Below, piece after piece: positions 55,308 to 64,000 of a stretch of 64,000 nt of DNA. The DNA comes from Anticarsia gemmatalis. Its lineage: Eukaryota > Arthropoda > Insecta > Lepidoptera > Erebidae. Below the pieces are notes generated by a model. It did no database searches, had not been told where the DNA came from, and saw only the letters and a list, made by a program, of their open reading frames with translations. The stretch's first letter is position 1; the number at the start of each line of letters is the position of its first letter. The position numbers were made by a program, and so were the translations under genes. The stretch lies in assembly GCF_050436995.1 (NCBI RefSeq), contig NC_134767.1, forward strand, positions 1,550,001 through 1,614,000, read 5' to 3'.

Positions 55308-55520
55308 TTTAAGCCGCCCGAGAGGCTTTTGACTTGGCTAAACGACTGTTGTCTTAGTAGACAACAGCCAGGACCGACTTTCTACGCACCCTCCGAAGCA
55401 CGGAGATGCGCAGCTCAAATACCTTCATTTGGTCACCCATCTATGGAATGACCGCGCCAAGAGTTGCTTAACCCACAGATCGTTAACCGACCGGTGAGCG
55501 CAACTGGCTATGGGTGCCTC
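55308..55520 (-). mobile_element. 5S-like SINE, well-preserved copy
   Basis: From aagccgcccgagagg to gcgcaactggctatgggtgc; the box region (gaccgcgccaagagttgc, ttaacccacagatcg) is intact. The 3' tail end is truncated. Confidence 0.72.
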
Positions 55521-55706
55521 AATGTAATAAGTTGATACCAAGTAACATCATAATCTACAACGCAGTTGACCTTTTTAACCTTCAAAAAACTTCTCGATTC
55601 AATTTCCCTACATATTGAAACCTTGACAGTCACATTCTTGTTGCTCTTTGTCCATATAAAATATTATAGCTTGTCTAAATTTAACCGTGTCACAAACAAA
55701 CACAAA

Positions 55707-55756
55707 TGGAATAATATGTATGTAGGCGGTGATAGATTTGTAAATTATAGAATTTA
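55707..55756 (+). repeat. 50-bp direct repeat left of a Helitron
   Basis: tggaataatatgtatgtagg to atagaattta; recurs directly after the Helitron at 56022-56074. Confidence 0.8.
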
Positions 55757-56021
55757 TCTATACTAATATTATTATAAAGCTGAAGAGTTTGTTTGTTTGA
55801 TTGTTTGTTTGTTTGATCGCGCTAATCTCAGGAACTACTGGTCCGATTTGAAAAATTCTTTCAGTGTTAGATAGCCTATTTACCGAGGAAGACTATAGGC
55901 TTTATTTCATTACGCTACGACCAATAAGAGTAGAGTACCAGAAAAGAATGTTACAAAAACGGGGAAAAATTTCACCCATTCTCTCTAATGTGACGCAAGC
56001 GAAGTTGCGCGGGTCAGCTAG
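55757..56021 (+). mobile_element. Non-autonomous Helitron A, complete copy
   Basis: TCTATACTAATATT after an A, (GTTT)n with one GATT, 3' stem cgcaagcgaagttgcg and cgggtcagCTAG before a T. Confidence 0.87.
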
Positions 56022-56074
56022 TGGAATAATATGTATGTAGGCGGAGATAGATTCTCTTAGAGTTATAGAATTTA
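56022..56074 (+). repeat. 50-bp direct repeat right of a Helitron
   Basis: Second copy of 55707-55756 with a few substitutions and a 3-base insertion. Confidence 0.8.
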
Positions 56075-58663
56075 TTTGTATTAGTTAAGTAGTTATATGC
56101 CTCGAGGCTATAGTATAAGGAAGATGATTTTCGTAGAAATCGGTTAAAATTTGGGACTTACGGAACTGCTATTTATCTTTTAAAAGCATATTTTTATATC
56201 AATAATGGTTTGAACTTTAAAAACCAGTGAAGCACTTAAAAGAAGCGTATGTTGCTGTGGACCCTCCAACCTAGAAACAGCTTAAAACATATAATAAAAG
56301 CATATTGTATAATTAGTTTACCAAAAATCTTTTGATATGATAACATTCGTTGCTGCTTGCTAAAAACCTGTAAAAATAAGAAATTCAATATCTAAAAGTA
56401 CAAAAATGGGACTGACGTCTATTTATAACTAGAGGACTGGCCCGACTTCGCCCAGTTGTAGTACAATTTTATCCCGTAGATTCCATTCCCGTAGGATTTT
56501 TTATCCCATCGATCCCATAGAAACCTTGTCCCGTCAGTAAAATAAAGAATTATATTATCCAATTTAGTTTAGTTGTTCAAGAGTTATGCACGTAGGTACA
56601 TACATTTTATTGGTCCATTTTTATTTATATAAGAATCTTTATAATAATTCATATCACACACTAATTTTATAAATCCAAAAATAGACCAAAATAAATCACA
56701 CCAATTACAACATTACCGGTTTAAATAACCGTATTTACCGGTATTTACCATGACCAGCCTTTAAATTCCCACATTAGTTAGACGGCTAATAATCATTTAT
56801 ATGCTAATTATACGGATGAGTCAACGAAGCAAAAAATTGCCATAAAAAACTAGTTTTGGCACAAATTAATTTGTTAGATTTAAAAGGGCATAACTCGCTA
56901 TAAAGACGTAGAAACATGTGGCATTTTGACATTGCTTATTTAAATGTTGATTAGGCGTTTGGCGACTTCCGTGAGAAGTGTGATTTATTGTTTAGGAAAA
57001 GTAAAGTGAAAATAAGGATCTAAGACATAATTTTGTACCTATTTGTTTTGATTTTTGGAGAAACCGAAAATGAGGGAATTTTACTAAGCACTTTTTAGAC
57101 TTCAACAAAGGTTTTTGAAACAGTAACATTCATACTGGTAATACAATGGTTATCTTGATTCTTGATACCTCTGATAAAATTTATTTGTTCAAAATAGTAT
57201 TATTGTGCCTGATTATTCAAAACTTTAAATAATTTTAATAAGTTACGCTCTTTAAATTATTAAATAGAATAGTTTATAAAACAGAACCTGGAGAATTAAG
57301 GGTAACATATTCTCCTTGAACTATATATAAGTGGTTAAAACGATGCAGGACTAAAGTCTACCACTTTATCACTCACCACACCAATTCATTTTCACCCATT
57401 CACCGTTACTCTCATTACTTTCCAAGGGTTCCGTACATTTTTAAAGCACACGATCGATAACGGCAAGATATTTATTACTATGATACGGGTACCTGCATAC
57501 TAATACAAGGATACGCTTGCCAAGTACACCGTTATGACTACTGTTCGTCTCGTGATGAAGACATTGTCTTGATTGATTTGAGAGGTCAGGTTTTGAAAGG
57601 TGCAGTGCTGAAAATTCAAATGCAGTGATATGTTTATGTAATTTGCTAATAGATTTTTCAAGTCTTGATGTACCTACATAATTTAAAAAGTATTTCTGAC
57701 AATGAAAAATATACTACTTCTAATTTCACAATTTAGTAGTCGTTATGTTTGTCAATAAAAATAATTGAATTTATGGTTTCATACAAAAAGTACGATTGAA
57801 AATGTGACAGATCACAGATATTTTTGACGCTGACAGTACTCTGTACCCATCATAAGTATGTTTGTACAAGTGCGCGACGATTTATTTTCCGTCAAATATT
57901 TTTAAAAAAATCTGGGGGTAAAGATCATATACATCATGAAATAGTTTGAAATTCAACCGACATAAACAACAAAACACTGTGTTTTAACTTTTATTTAACA
58001 GTTAATAATAAAATATCAGAAAAACACTTCTTACTCTAATCTGCGACCGTCGTCATTCAAATTCATCACCAATTTAATAATTATCTCTACAATCTCATAA
58101 CTCAGACCACCACTAATCAACTTTCGCAACATTCCCAGCTCTCGATCGAGCACTAAAAGATATAATCTATAATAATCAGCGCTATTGTTTATATTATATC
58201 AACTGCTAAGATAATGCATTAAGAATTAAATGTGCGTTCGTTTTTATTAGAGTCCATTGTGTTGCTACTGTTCAGATTAATTTGAAAGATAAACTAATGC
58301 CCTTTGGCATTTGTAAGAATAATAATATAATTGCTTAGGTATGTGCGAATAATCGAAATCAAAGATCAAAATTTTATTGTTTATTTGTCCATGTAGGTAT
58401 TTTACCAAAGTTGTTAATGGTTAATAAAATACTTTGAATATCCTAATTTTTTTATAAATATTTTTTACTTACTGTCTACTTATATCTAAGCCTAGCTTTT
58501 GCCTGCGACTTCGTACATGTGATTTGCGACTTAGGAAACGATTTGACAATTAGGACAGTCTATGAGAGAAAATAAATAGAGAGTGTACCTGCGTATTGTG
58601 CACATACTTGGACACTATAAACAAAGTCCCGCACAGTTGGCTAGTAGGACATTATCCATACTA
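56075..58663. other. No gene; repeat debris and a G-poor tract
   Basis: 56432-56610 resembles Helitron-like repeats (ctggcccgacttcgccc, agttgttcaagagttatg). 57788-57850 carries aaaatgtgacagatcacag and tttgacgctgacagt, a repeat motif. 58020-58140 is G-poor. 58495-58520 (gcctagcttttgcctgcgac) is an inverted Helitron 3' end. Confidence 0.4.
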
Positions 58664-58694
58664 TCCATACTAATATTATAAATGCGAAAGTAAC

Positions 58695-58729
<35 letters not shown>

Positions 58730-59118
58730 GCTACTCAATCACGCCTAAACTACTGAACCAATTTGCATGAAATTTGGTATGGAGATACTTTGATACCCGA
58801 GAAAGGACATAGGCTACTTTTTACCCCGGGAAAATGACGCATTTCCCGGGAAAATTCAAGTGGCGAACGAAGTCGCGAATAATCAATATTATAATGACAT
58901 TGAATTAACAAAACTCCGTTGTCATGGCTACTGTTTTAATGGCGGATATGCCTTAGCGCAAATTTTGAGAATATTTTTCTTGAAAAAAAAAGTATATTTT
59001 ATATCATCACGCTACGACAAATAGGAGCAGTGTCACAGTAAAAAGTGTTACAAAAACGTGGAAAATTCTGACCCATTCTTTCTTATGTGACGCAAGCGAA
59101 GTTGCGCGGGTCAGCTAG
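58664..59118 (+). mobile_element. Helitron, B-type 5' end and A-type 3' end
   Basis: 5' TCCATACTAATATTATAAAT, (GTCT)n, ctactcaatcacgcctaaac, then B-type body to gaacgaagtcgcga (58880). About 115 bp of other DNA follows, then the A-type 3' end (tatatcatcacgctacgac to cgggtcagCTAG at 59115-59118). Confidence 0.7.
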
Positions 59119-59134
59119 TTAGATATATTCTCAA

Positions 59135-59372
59135 CCAGCTGTTCCGCGCAACTTCGCTTGCGTCCAATAAGAGAGAATGGGTGAAATTTTTCCCCGTTTT
59201 TGTAACAGTTTGGTCGTAGCGTGATGATATATAGCCTATGTCCTTTCTCGGGTATCGAAGTATCTCCATACCAAATTTCATGCAAATTGATTCAGTAGTT
59301 TAGGCGTGATTGAGTAGCAGACAGAAAGACAGACAGACAGAGTTACTTTCGCATTTATAATATTAGTATGGA
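59135..59372 (-). mobile_element. Chimeric Helitron, B head joined to A tail
   Basis: Minus strand: TCCATACTAATATTATAAAT at 59372, tctgtctgtctg, B-type body to gaaaggacataggcta, switching directly to the A-type tatatcatcacgctacga and ending cgcaagcgaagttgcg, cggaacagCTGG (59138-59135). 238 bp. The CTGG end still fits CTRR. Confidence 0.8.
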
Positions 59373-59395
59373 TATAGTAAGCCAAGATTTTTGAT

Positions 59396-59504
59396 TCATG
59401 CCTGCTATAGCACTAAGCTCGCCCTCATTTTTATGGGACTAACGAAACGTGAATGTATTTTGCACGCCTTTACCTACACCTTCAAGTACAGGGCGTGATA
59501 TAAT
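59396..59504 (+). repeat. SINE-3 3' part
   Basis: agctcgccctcatttttatg, ggactaacgaaacg and acctacaccttcaagtacag. Confidence 0.6.
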
Positions 59505-59829
59505 AAGTGTTCTAACCAGTATAAAGGGTAGATCTTCCATCAGCTCCTTGACCACGTTTAAGCTCTTTAATGAAGGTAGGTCATTGAATTCGAGGATCAT
59601 GGCCAAGTAGGTACTCTTCTTAATTAAGCTAACCCGTCAAAATGTATCAGTACCAGCGGCCACCCACTTTAAATATTCCGTTTTCACACGATTTGCAGAT
59701 CTCTCATATAAAAGTTTTTCCTGTCCAGTCCTCGGGGTGTAATTTCCAAAAAAAGGGCTCCCTGAACTCACTTCTGTACAAATATTTGCGTGATGAACAT
59801 GTGTACCTGTTCTGAGCCTGAATTTAAAT
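59505..59829 (-). pseudogene. Coding-like relic, unrecognised
   Basis: Read on the minus strand from about 59829, a single frame runs about 105 codons with one TGA (at roughly 59644). Segments before the stop include FFGNYTPRTGQEKLLYER and VKTEYLKWVAAGTDTF; after it STYLAMILEFNDLPSLKSLN and VVKELMEDLPFIL. The composition is clearly protein-like in AT-rich DNA. The right part overlaps dispersed repeat R6, hinting at a mobile-element protein; the left end is cut by SINE-3. I do not recognise a family. Too short and broken for a functional gene; an exon of a decayed host gene is the alternative. Confidence 0.35.
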
Positions 59830-59955
59830 TTGTTTTTATAAGTATGTATTCAAAAGTATATAAGTATGTTTATTAGCTATCCAGTCACTATAGTACAAGA
59901 TCTGCTTAGTTTGGAATCAAATTACCGTGTATGAGTTTTCCATTGAAAATTATGT
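59760..59955 (+). repeat. Dispersed repeat R6, copy 2
   Basis: tgtacaaatatttgcgtgat, taagtatgtttattagctat and agtttggaatcaaattacc match 9712-9905. Confidence 0.45.
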
Positions 59956-60509
59956 ATTTATTATTTATTTATTTAACATATTATATCTAATATTGGGGAT
60001 AGATTTCGAGTGTTGACTTACGTTTTTTCTAAGATAATTATTAACTGTTAAAATTGTTGTTAAAACAAATGTATCTTTTATTGTAAAATCGTACTCAAAA
60101 ATTGTATTTTTGAATCTAAAACTTAAAATCCAGGTCCCACGAACGACCTAACACAAAAACCTAGTCTTATTCAAGGTCGTCACACGGGGTGGTAAGCAGA
60201 AAGCGTTGAAACCGTTTCACTTTCGACTTCTAAACCAAGTGGGTCGCACTTTCTATCTCATTGTCTAAGCTGTTTGTATGTTTGTTAATGCAATGACAAC
60301 GTTTCTTTCCGGTAAAGTACTATTGTGACATCATGACGGTTGTTTTAATGGAGTAGAACAGGTTTGTTGGGGTTCTGATGGTGGGTATAAACTTTTGACC
60401 GATATTCAGCTATTATGACCAATTTAAAAGACTGGTCAACTGCGCTTTATACATTAGTAAACTGTACATACAGAATCTACTAGCCTACTAATGAATATTC
60501 AGGAAAAAC
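59956..60509. other. No gene seen
   Basis: 60140-60400 is less AT-rich than its surroundings and unique in the window, but has no usable frame. Confidence 0.35.
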
Positions 60510-60712
60510 TGCCTCCGTAGCGAATGTGGCTTAAGTCGCTGCTACAATTGCGTCGGGAGATCGTGGGTTCGATTCCTATATGAAACAAATATTTGTGCAA
60601 TCCACAAATAATTGTTACGGGTCTGGGTGTATATTGTGTTCGTTGTTTATATGTTTATAAAAGTCCCCGCGACACAAAAGCAATTCTTAGTGCGGGAGAT
60701 GTCTTTGTAAAG
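60510..60712 (+). mobile_element. SINE-1 copy, mutated A box
   Basis: actgcctccgtagcgaatgtgg (diverged A box), B box gggttcgattcct, body to tgcgggagatgtctttg. No A tail: an inverted SINE head follows at once. Confidence 0.7.
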
Positions 60713-60801
60713 ACCAATAGCACTTTGACTGAACCAAGAATCAAACCTTAGACCTCGTGAGTAGTCGATTACACTACCGACCAAACTACAGAGGCAGTCA
60801 A
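60713..60801 (-). mobile_element. Inverted SINE head fused to SINE-1
   Basis: tagcactttgactgaacc, gaatcaaaccttagacctcg (B box) and accaaactacagaggcagtc (A box). The composite begins gactgcctc-like and ends gaggcagtc, so its ends are inverted repeats. Confidence 0.6.
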
Positions 60802-61024
60802 AAAAATGAGCACACAATTTTATATGGATAAATGATTAGTGTAATTCAAGACCAATAACCGCTAATTACCGTTATATCATAGTCGATATAAAGGAAGTCT
60901 CACGGCCTAACTACATTAGTACATCCTCACAGACTCAATTACTTAACCTGTACTGTAATACATTCGCTAGGATACATTGTAGAATCGTGAGCCAGTTAAT
61001 TGGTATACTCATTTGCAGATGATG

Positions 61025-61470
61025 ACTGAATATGTGACGCGTAGTAACTGCTGATCATGAGGTTCGATTCTCGGTTCGTGCAATGTGCTAGGTATTATGT
61101 TTTTCTAATTTCTGTGAGGTCTCAGGTTCGAATTCCGGTCATATCGGGCAAAGGATATGGGTATTTCAAGAATATTTATCAAAAGTAAGCTGCCGATTAT
61201 TTGAGCTTCAATATACTATAAATAATAAGGATCCCTTTTGGGGTTAAAATACATCGTTAGGTCTCGGGTTGGACTCCTTGGTTGGGCAAAGTACTGTCGG
61301 TCTTTTTTAATTTATTAGAACATTCATCAATAGTAGCCCGGAGTTTGGTAACGTGCCTAGTAAAAGGCAATAGGCTCGCCCCCTATTACATGGGACTAAC
61401 ATCGTTAATGGCGAAATGTAAGTGTATTTTACACACCTGTACCTACACTTCAGTAACCACATCGTAGAGA
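61025..61470 (+). mobile_element. SINE-3 copy with two head remnants
   Basis: 61047-61080 and 61118-61150 are B-box remnants (gaggttcgattctc; caggttcgaattcc). 61230-61470 is the SINE-3 body with the intact order tagtaaaaggcaataggctc, gccccctattacatggg and ctgtacctacacttc, i.e. the uninterrupted site equivalent to the R1 insertion point. Confidence 0.7.
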
Positions 61471-61479
61471 GACTTTAAT

Positions 61480-61680
61480 GATTGCCTTCGTGGCGCAGTG
61501 GTTAAGGTCACCACGCCGCTACCATTGTGTGGGGAGGTCGTGGGTTCGATTTCCACAAGTAACAAAAATTTGTGCGATCCACAAATAATTGTTCCAGCTC
61601 TAGTTGTACTTTGTGTTATTTGCTTGTATGTTTGTAAAAGTCTCCGTGACACAAATTGTGCGGGAGTTGTTTTTTTTTTT
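61480..61680 (+). mobile_element. SINE-1 copy
   Basis: A box cgtggcgcagtggtt, B box gggttcgatttcc, body to tgcgggagttgt and a T run. Lies 10 bp after the SINE-3 copy. Confidence 0.8.
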
Positions 61681-62102
61681 AATGAAGAAGTGAATCACCT
61701 AATTAAATTTCAAAGTACGAAAAACCACATAAAGTGTTGTCAAGGTATATATGTGCCTTATCAATGACAAAACCGTTACATGTACGTTTCGTTTAAATCT
61801 TAGGGTCCCGTAAGTATAACGGTAAAACGGTTTATTATAAAATGTAATTTGGACGTGTAACGATAAAATGAAATTGGCTTGTTATGTTTTTGATTCGATT
61901 TTGGGTTGGTGGGTCTTTTCCTCTTGTTTTTTATACAATTTGCAGATACATACTATCATCAAAGTTACTTAACTTAAGTTACTGAAAATTTATTGTTAAA
62001 GATGATAAAATTTGCATGACAATTTGAATGAATGTGAAAACTTTACTACTTAGTTAACTTTATCCCGATCTGAAATAGATGTGATTGTTTGTATGTTCGT
62101 GT
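61681..62102. other. No gene seen
   Basis: AT-rich spacer. Confidence 0.35.
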
Positions 62103-62385
62103 CAGTGATAGCCGAGTGGTCTAAACATTCGCACGTAACCGAAATGACAAACTTGAGGCAACAAACTCAAGACTTTTCTAAGGTATGTATGCGGTAAGAA
62201 TAATAGACACTTGTTCCTACGGCGCAGGATTACATATTGATGCATATTTGGATCCTCTGAATAGTTTTTAAAGTAATGCAAAGTCCTCAACCCGGGCCCG
62301 AATCCAAATACGCACTTGGCCAGCATGATGGACTCAAGGCCTAACCTCTCCCTTCTGGATAGAGACCCTTGCCCAGCAGTCTGAT
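62103..62385 (+). mobile_element. SINE-2, diverged full-length copy
   Basis: A box gatagccgagtggtctaa is intact; the B box has decayed. Tail: cgcacttggccagcatgatg, ggcctaacctctccc, tgcccagcagt. The 112-codon minus frame is a shadow. Confidence 0.7.
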
Positions 62386-62644
62386 AGGAAAACATTAATT
62401 TATGTAGGTATGTATTACATTCTGTACCTACACACCTCAAATACGGTACAAAACCATAAGCCTCTTAATTTCACGGTATTTCATCACAAAGGACATTACT
62501 CATAGGGTCTTTTATTTAGCATGACACACGTACCGTTAAATTCGTGAATACCAATCAAAATATCGTAAAGTGAACGATGACCTTATCTAATGATTTTTTA
62601 ATATTACGTTATAAATATAGTTCCATGACCGTATGAAATCTTAA
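62386..62644. other. No gene seen
   Basis: AT-rich spacer. Confidence 0.35.
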
Positions 62645-63222
62645 TATATATGTTACTGTAAAAGCCCGAACTGTGGTAAATCCTAAGATTTTCCGGTAAA
62701 ACCTAAGATTTACCAACTCTCAATGGTAAAAGTCCGAACGTTCTTTTATTTCGAACTTTTACCACCATTTAATTGGCAAATCTTAGGATTTACATAATGA
62801 CACGGTAAAAGTTGATAAAGTCATATTGTAATGTGTTTGAGCCGTAATATAATGATATTGCTAGGGATATAATTATATGCCGTAACATAATTATAATGAG
62901 AGTTTGAAGATGTCGCCGGAGCCCCGCTTCGCGGGGCTCCTCCTTCTGGGTGGTTTAAAAAAAAATAACCACGAAGACCTTCTAACCTAACCTACCCATG
63001 TCGGTTTGCCGAAAACTCCTTCTTTATAACTATTAAATTATTTTATATTAGCTACATTTACCTGCCCTTGAGGTATATCCTAAGATTTACCAAGTGAATA
63101 GGGGTAAAAGTTCGAAATAATAGAATTATTTGGACTTTTACCGTTGAGAGTTGGTAAATCTTAGGTTTAACCGGAAAATCTTAGGATTGACCACAGTCCG
63201 GGCTTTTACAGTAACATATATA
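62645..63222. mobile_element. 578-bp foldback element with ~150-bp arms
   Basis: The left arm (62645-62792) and right arm (about 63073-63222) are inverted copies at roughly 90% identity, starting tatatatgttactgtaaaag. Within each arm the motif ggtaaatcttaggattta-like recurs in both orientations, alternating with ggtaaaagt(c/t)cgaa. The loop holds a GC-rich perfect hairpin, ggagccccgc ttc gcggggctcc (62918-62940). No ORF. Probably a non-autonomous TIR/foldback DNA transposon, possibly with TA target. Confidence 0.82.
62918..62940. repeat. GC-rich hairpin in the foldback loop
   Basis: A perfect 10-bp stem with a 3-base loop, in otherwise AT-rich DNA. A second weak stem (gtggttt / taaccac) follows at 62951. 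Confidence 0.75.
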
Positions 63223-63235
63223 ACTCAAAGGTGAC

Positions 63236-63446
63236 TTACTGACATAGTGATCTATCAACGCACAGCCAAAACCACTGGACGGATCGGGCTGAAATTTGGC
63301 TGGTAGATGTTATGACGTAGGCATCTGGTAAGGATGGATTTCGATCAATTCTACCCCCAAGGAGATAAAATAGGGGATGATAGTTGGTATGAAAATTATG
63401 ACCTAAGACACAAACTACGCGGACGAAGTCGCGGGCAAAAGCTAGT
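63236..63446 (+). mobile_element. Helitron-like element, 3' part
   Basis: caacgcacagccaaaaccac, gctgaaatttggctgg, then acgcggacgaagtcgcgggc and aaagCTAG before T. The gcgacgaagtcgc-type stem and CTAG end define it. The frames across it (63236-63496 minus, 63334-63621 plus) are shadows. Confidence 0.65.
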
Positions 63447-64000
63447 TTTCTATATAATCCGAACAGTAAAACCACTGTTAAGCTATCTAAAAGCATTTTG
63501 CATCAAAGATCGGTTTCCATTGATAGTTAATAGATTTGAGTATTTTGTTACATTTTCTCTTGAAATTATAGTACATAGTTATATCAAAAAGAGATCCTGT
63601 GGTTTTCCGATGGAAAAATAATAATGTTTATATTGTTTTTCCACAAGCTTCAAGATATTTCTACATGAACCTATATGGAAATCCACAGGCAATATGAAAT
63701 AAAATAGATTTTCGCATTAATTTCCGTATATAATTCGATTTTAAACATGCAGTCCAAAATTAAGTAGTTAGGTACTAAGTTACGAGTATATTAGGTATCA
63801 TATTACATGGAACACGGAACCCATCTTCATTAAAATCGGACACACGATCCTTTACTTACAGCTCACGTTTAACGATTCTCAGTACGTTATTGGGATCGGA
63901 TGTAATTCGGTGAACGACTAACAAATATAACTGCAAATACTAAAGACAAAACACGGAAAATTAGACCTTATTGCACACGAAATAAGAGTGACATAGTCAA
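63447..64000. other. No gene seen
   Basis: AT-rich to the window end. Confidence 0.35.

Noticed and set aside
58685..58735. CRISPR-like or regulatory repeat array (GTCT)n and (CAAA)n at 8575
   Set aside because: Simple microsatellites that are internal parts of Helitron families.
62102..62440. 112-codon minus frame
   Set aside because: It covers a SINE-2 copy and has no independent support.

Overview
The window looks like intergenic or intronic nuclear DNA from an insect, most likely a moth or butterfly (Lepidoptera; a noctuid-type moth is my guess). I see AT-rich single-copy DNA with no operons and almost no long reading frames. It is packed with small interspersed repeats of kinds I associate with Lepidoptera: tRNA-derived SINEs, a 5S-rRNA-like SINE, non-autonomous Helitrons carrying GTTT or GTCT microsatellites, RTE-type LINE 3' ends and R1-clade non-LTR retrotransposons. 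There is no rRNA gene, no convincing free-standing tRNA gene and no CRISPR.

The one intact multi-gene unit is a complete R1-clade non-LTR retrotransposon on the minus strand (23773-29770). It has a 5' UTR, a gag-like ORF1 (741 aa, three zinc knuckles), ORF2 (APE-type endonuclease, reverse transcriptase, C-terminal Cys/His finger), a 3' UTR and a 52-nt poly(A), and it is bounded by a perfect 14-bp target-site duplication. It lies inside a tRNA-derived SINE, not in 28S rDNA. ORF2 has no nearby in-frame ATG: its frame is open back into ORF1 in the -1 register.

Layout. 1-4 kb: a candidate TIR DNA transposon (293-3957) with a transposase-like remnant, broken by an older R1-clade LINE fragment whose gag is recognisably related to the 27-29 kb ORF1 and which itself contains other sequence. 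4-23 kb: scattered SINE, Helitron and MITE copies, a possible promoter block near 15.5 kb, and a cluster of 5S-like SINEs at 11.8-12.5, 19.3, 20.3 and 20.9 kb. 23.6-29.9 kb: the R1-clade element in its host SINE. 30-45 kb: Helitrons, SINEs, RTE ends, two local tandem duplications (39.4-40.4 and 41.9-42.6 kb) and a 606-bp TIR element (43.5-44.1 kb). 45-64 kb: sparser repeats, one probable host coding exon on the minus strand (49209-49340, ATG to a GTAAGT donor), a second coding-like relic (59505-59829), a tail-to-tail pair of chimeric Helitrons (58.7-59.4 kb) and a 578-bp foldback element (62645-63222).

The genes do not form a pathway. The R1 ORFs work together in target-primed reverse transcription. 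SINEs and 5'-truncated tails with clean duplications show LINE machinery acting in trans, and the Helitron and TIR fragments are non-autonomous. Family names rest on motif reading by eye; no database search was possible.
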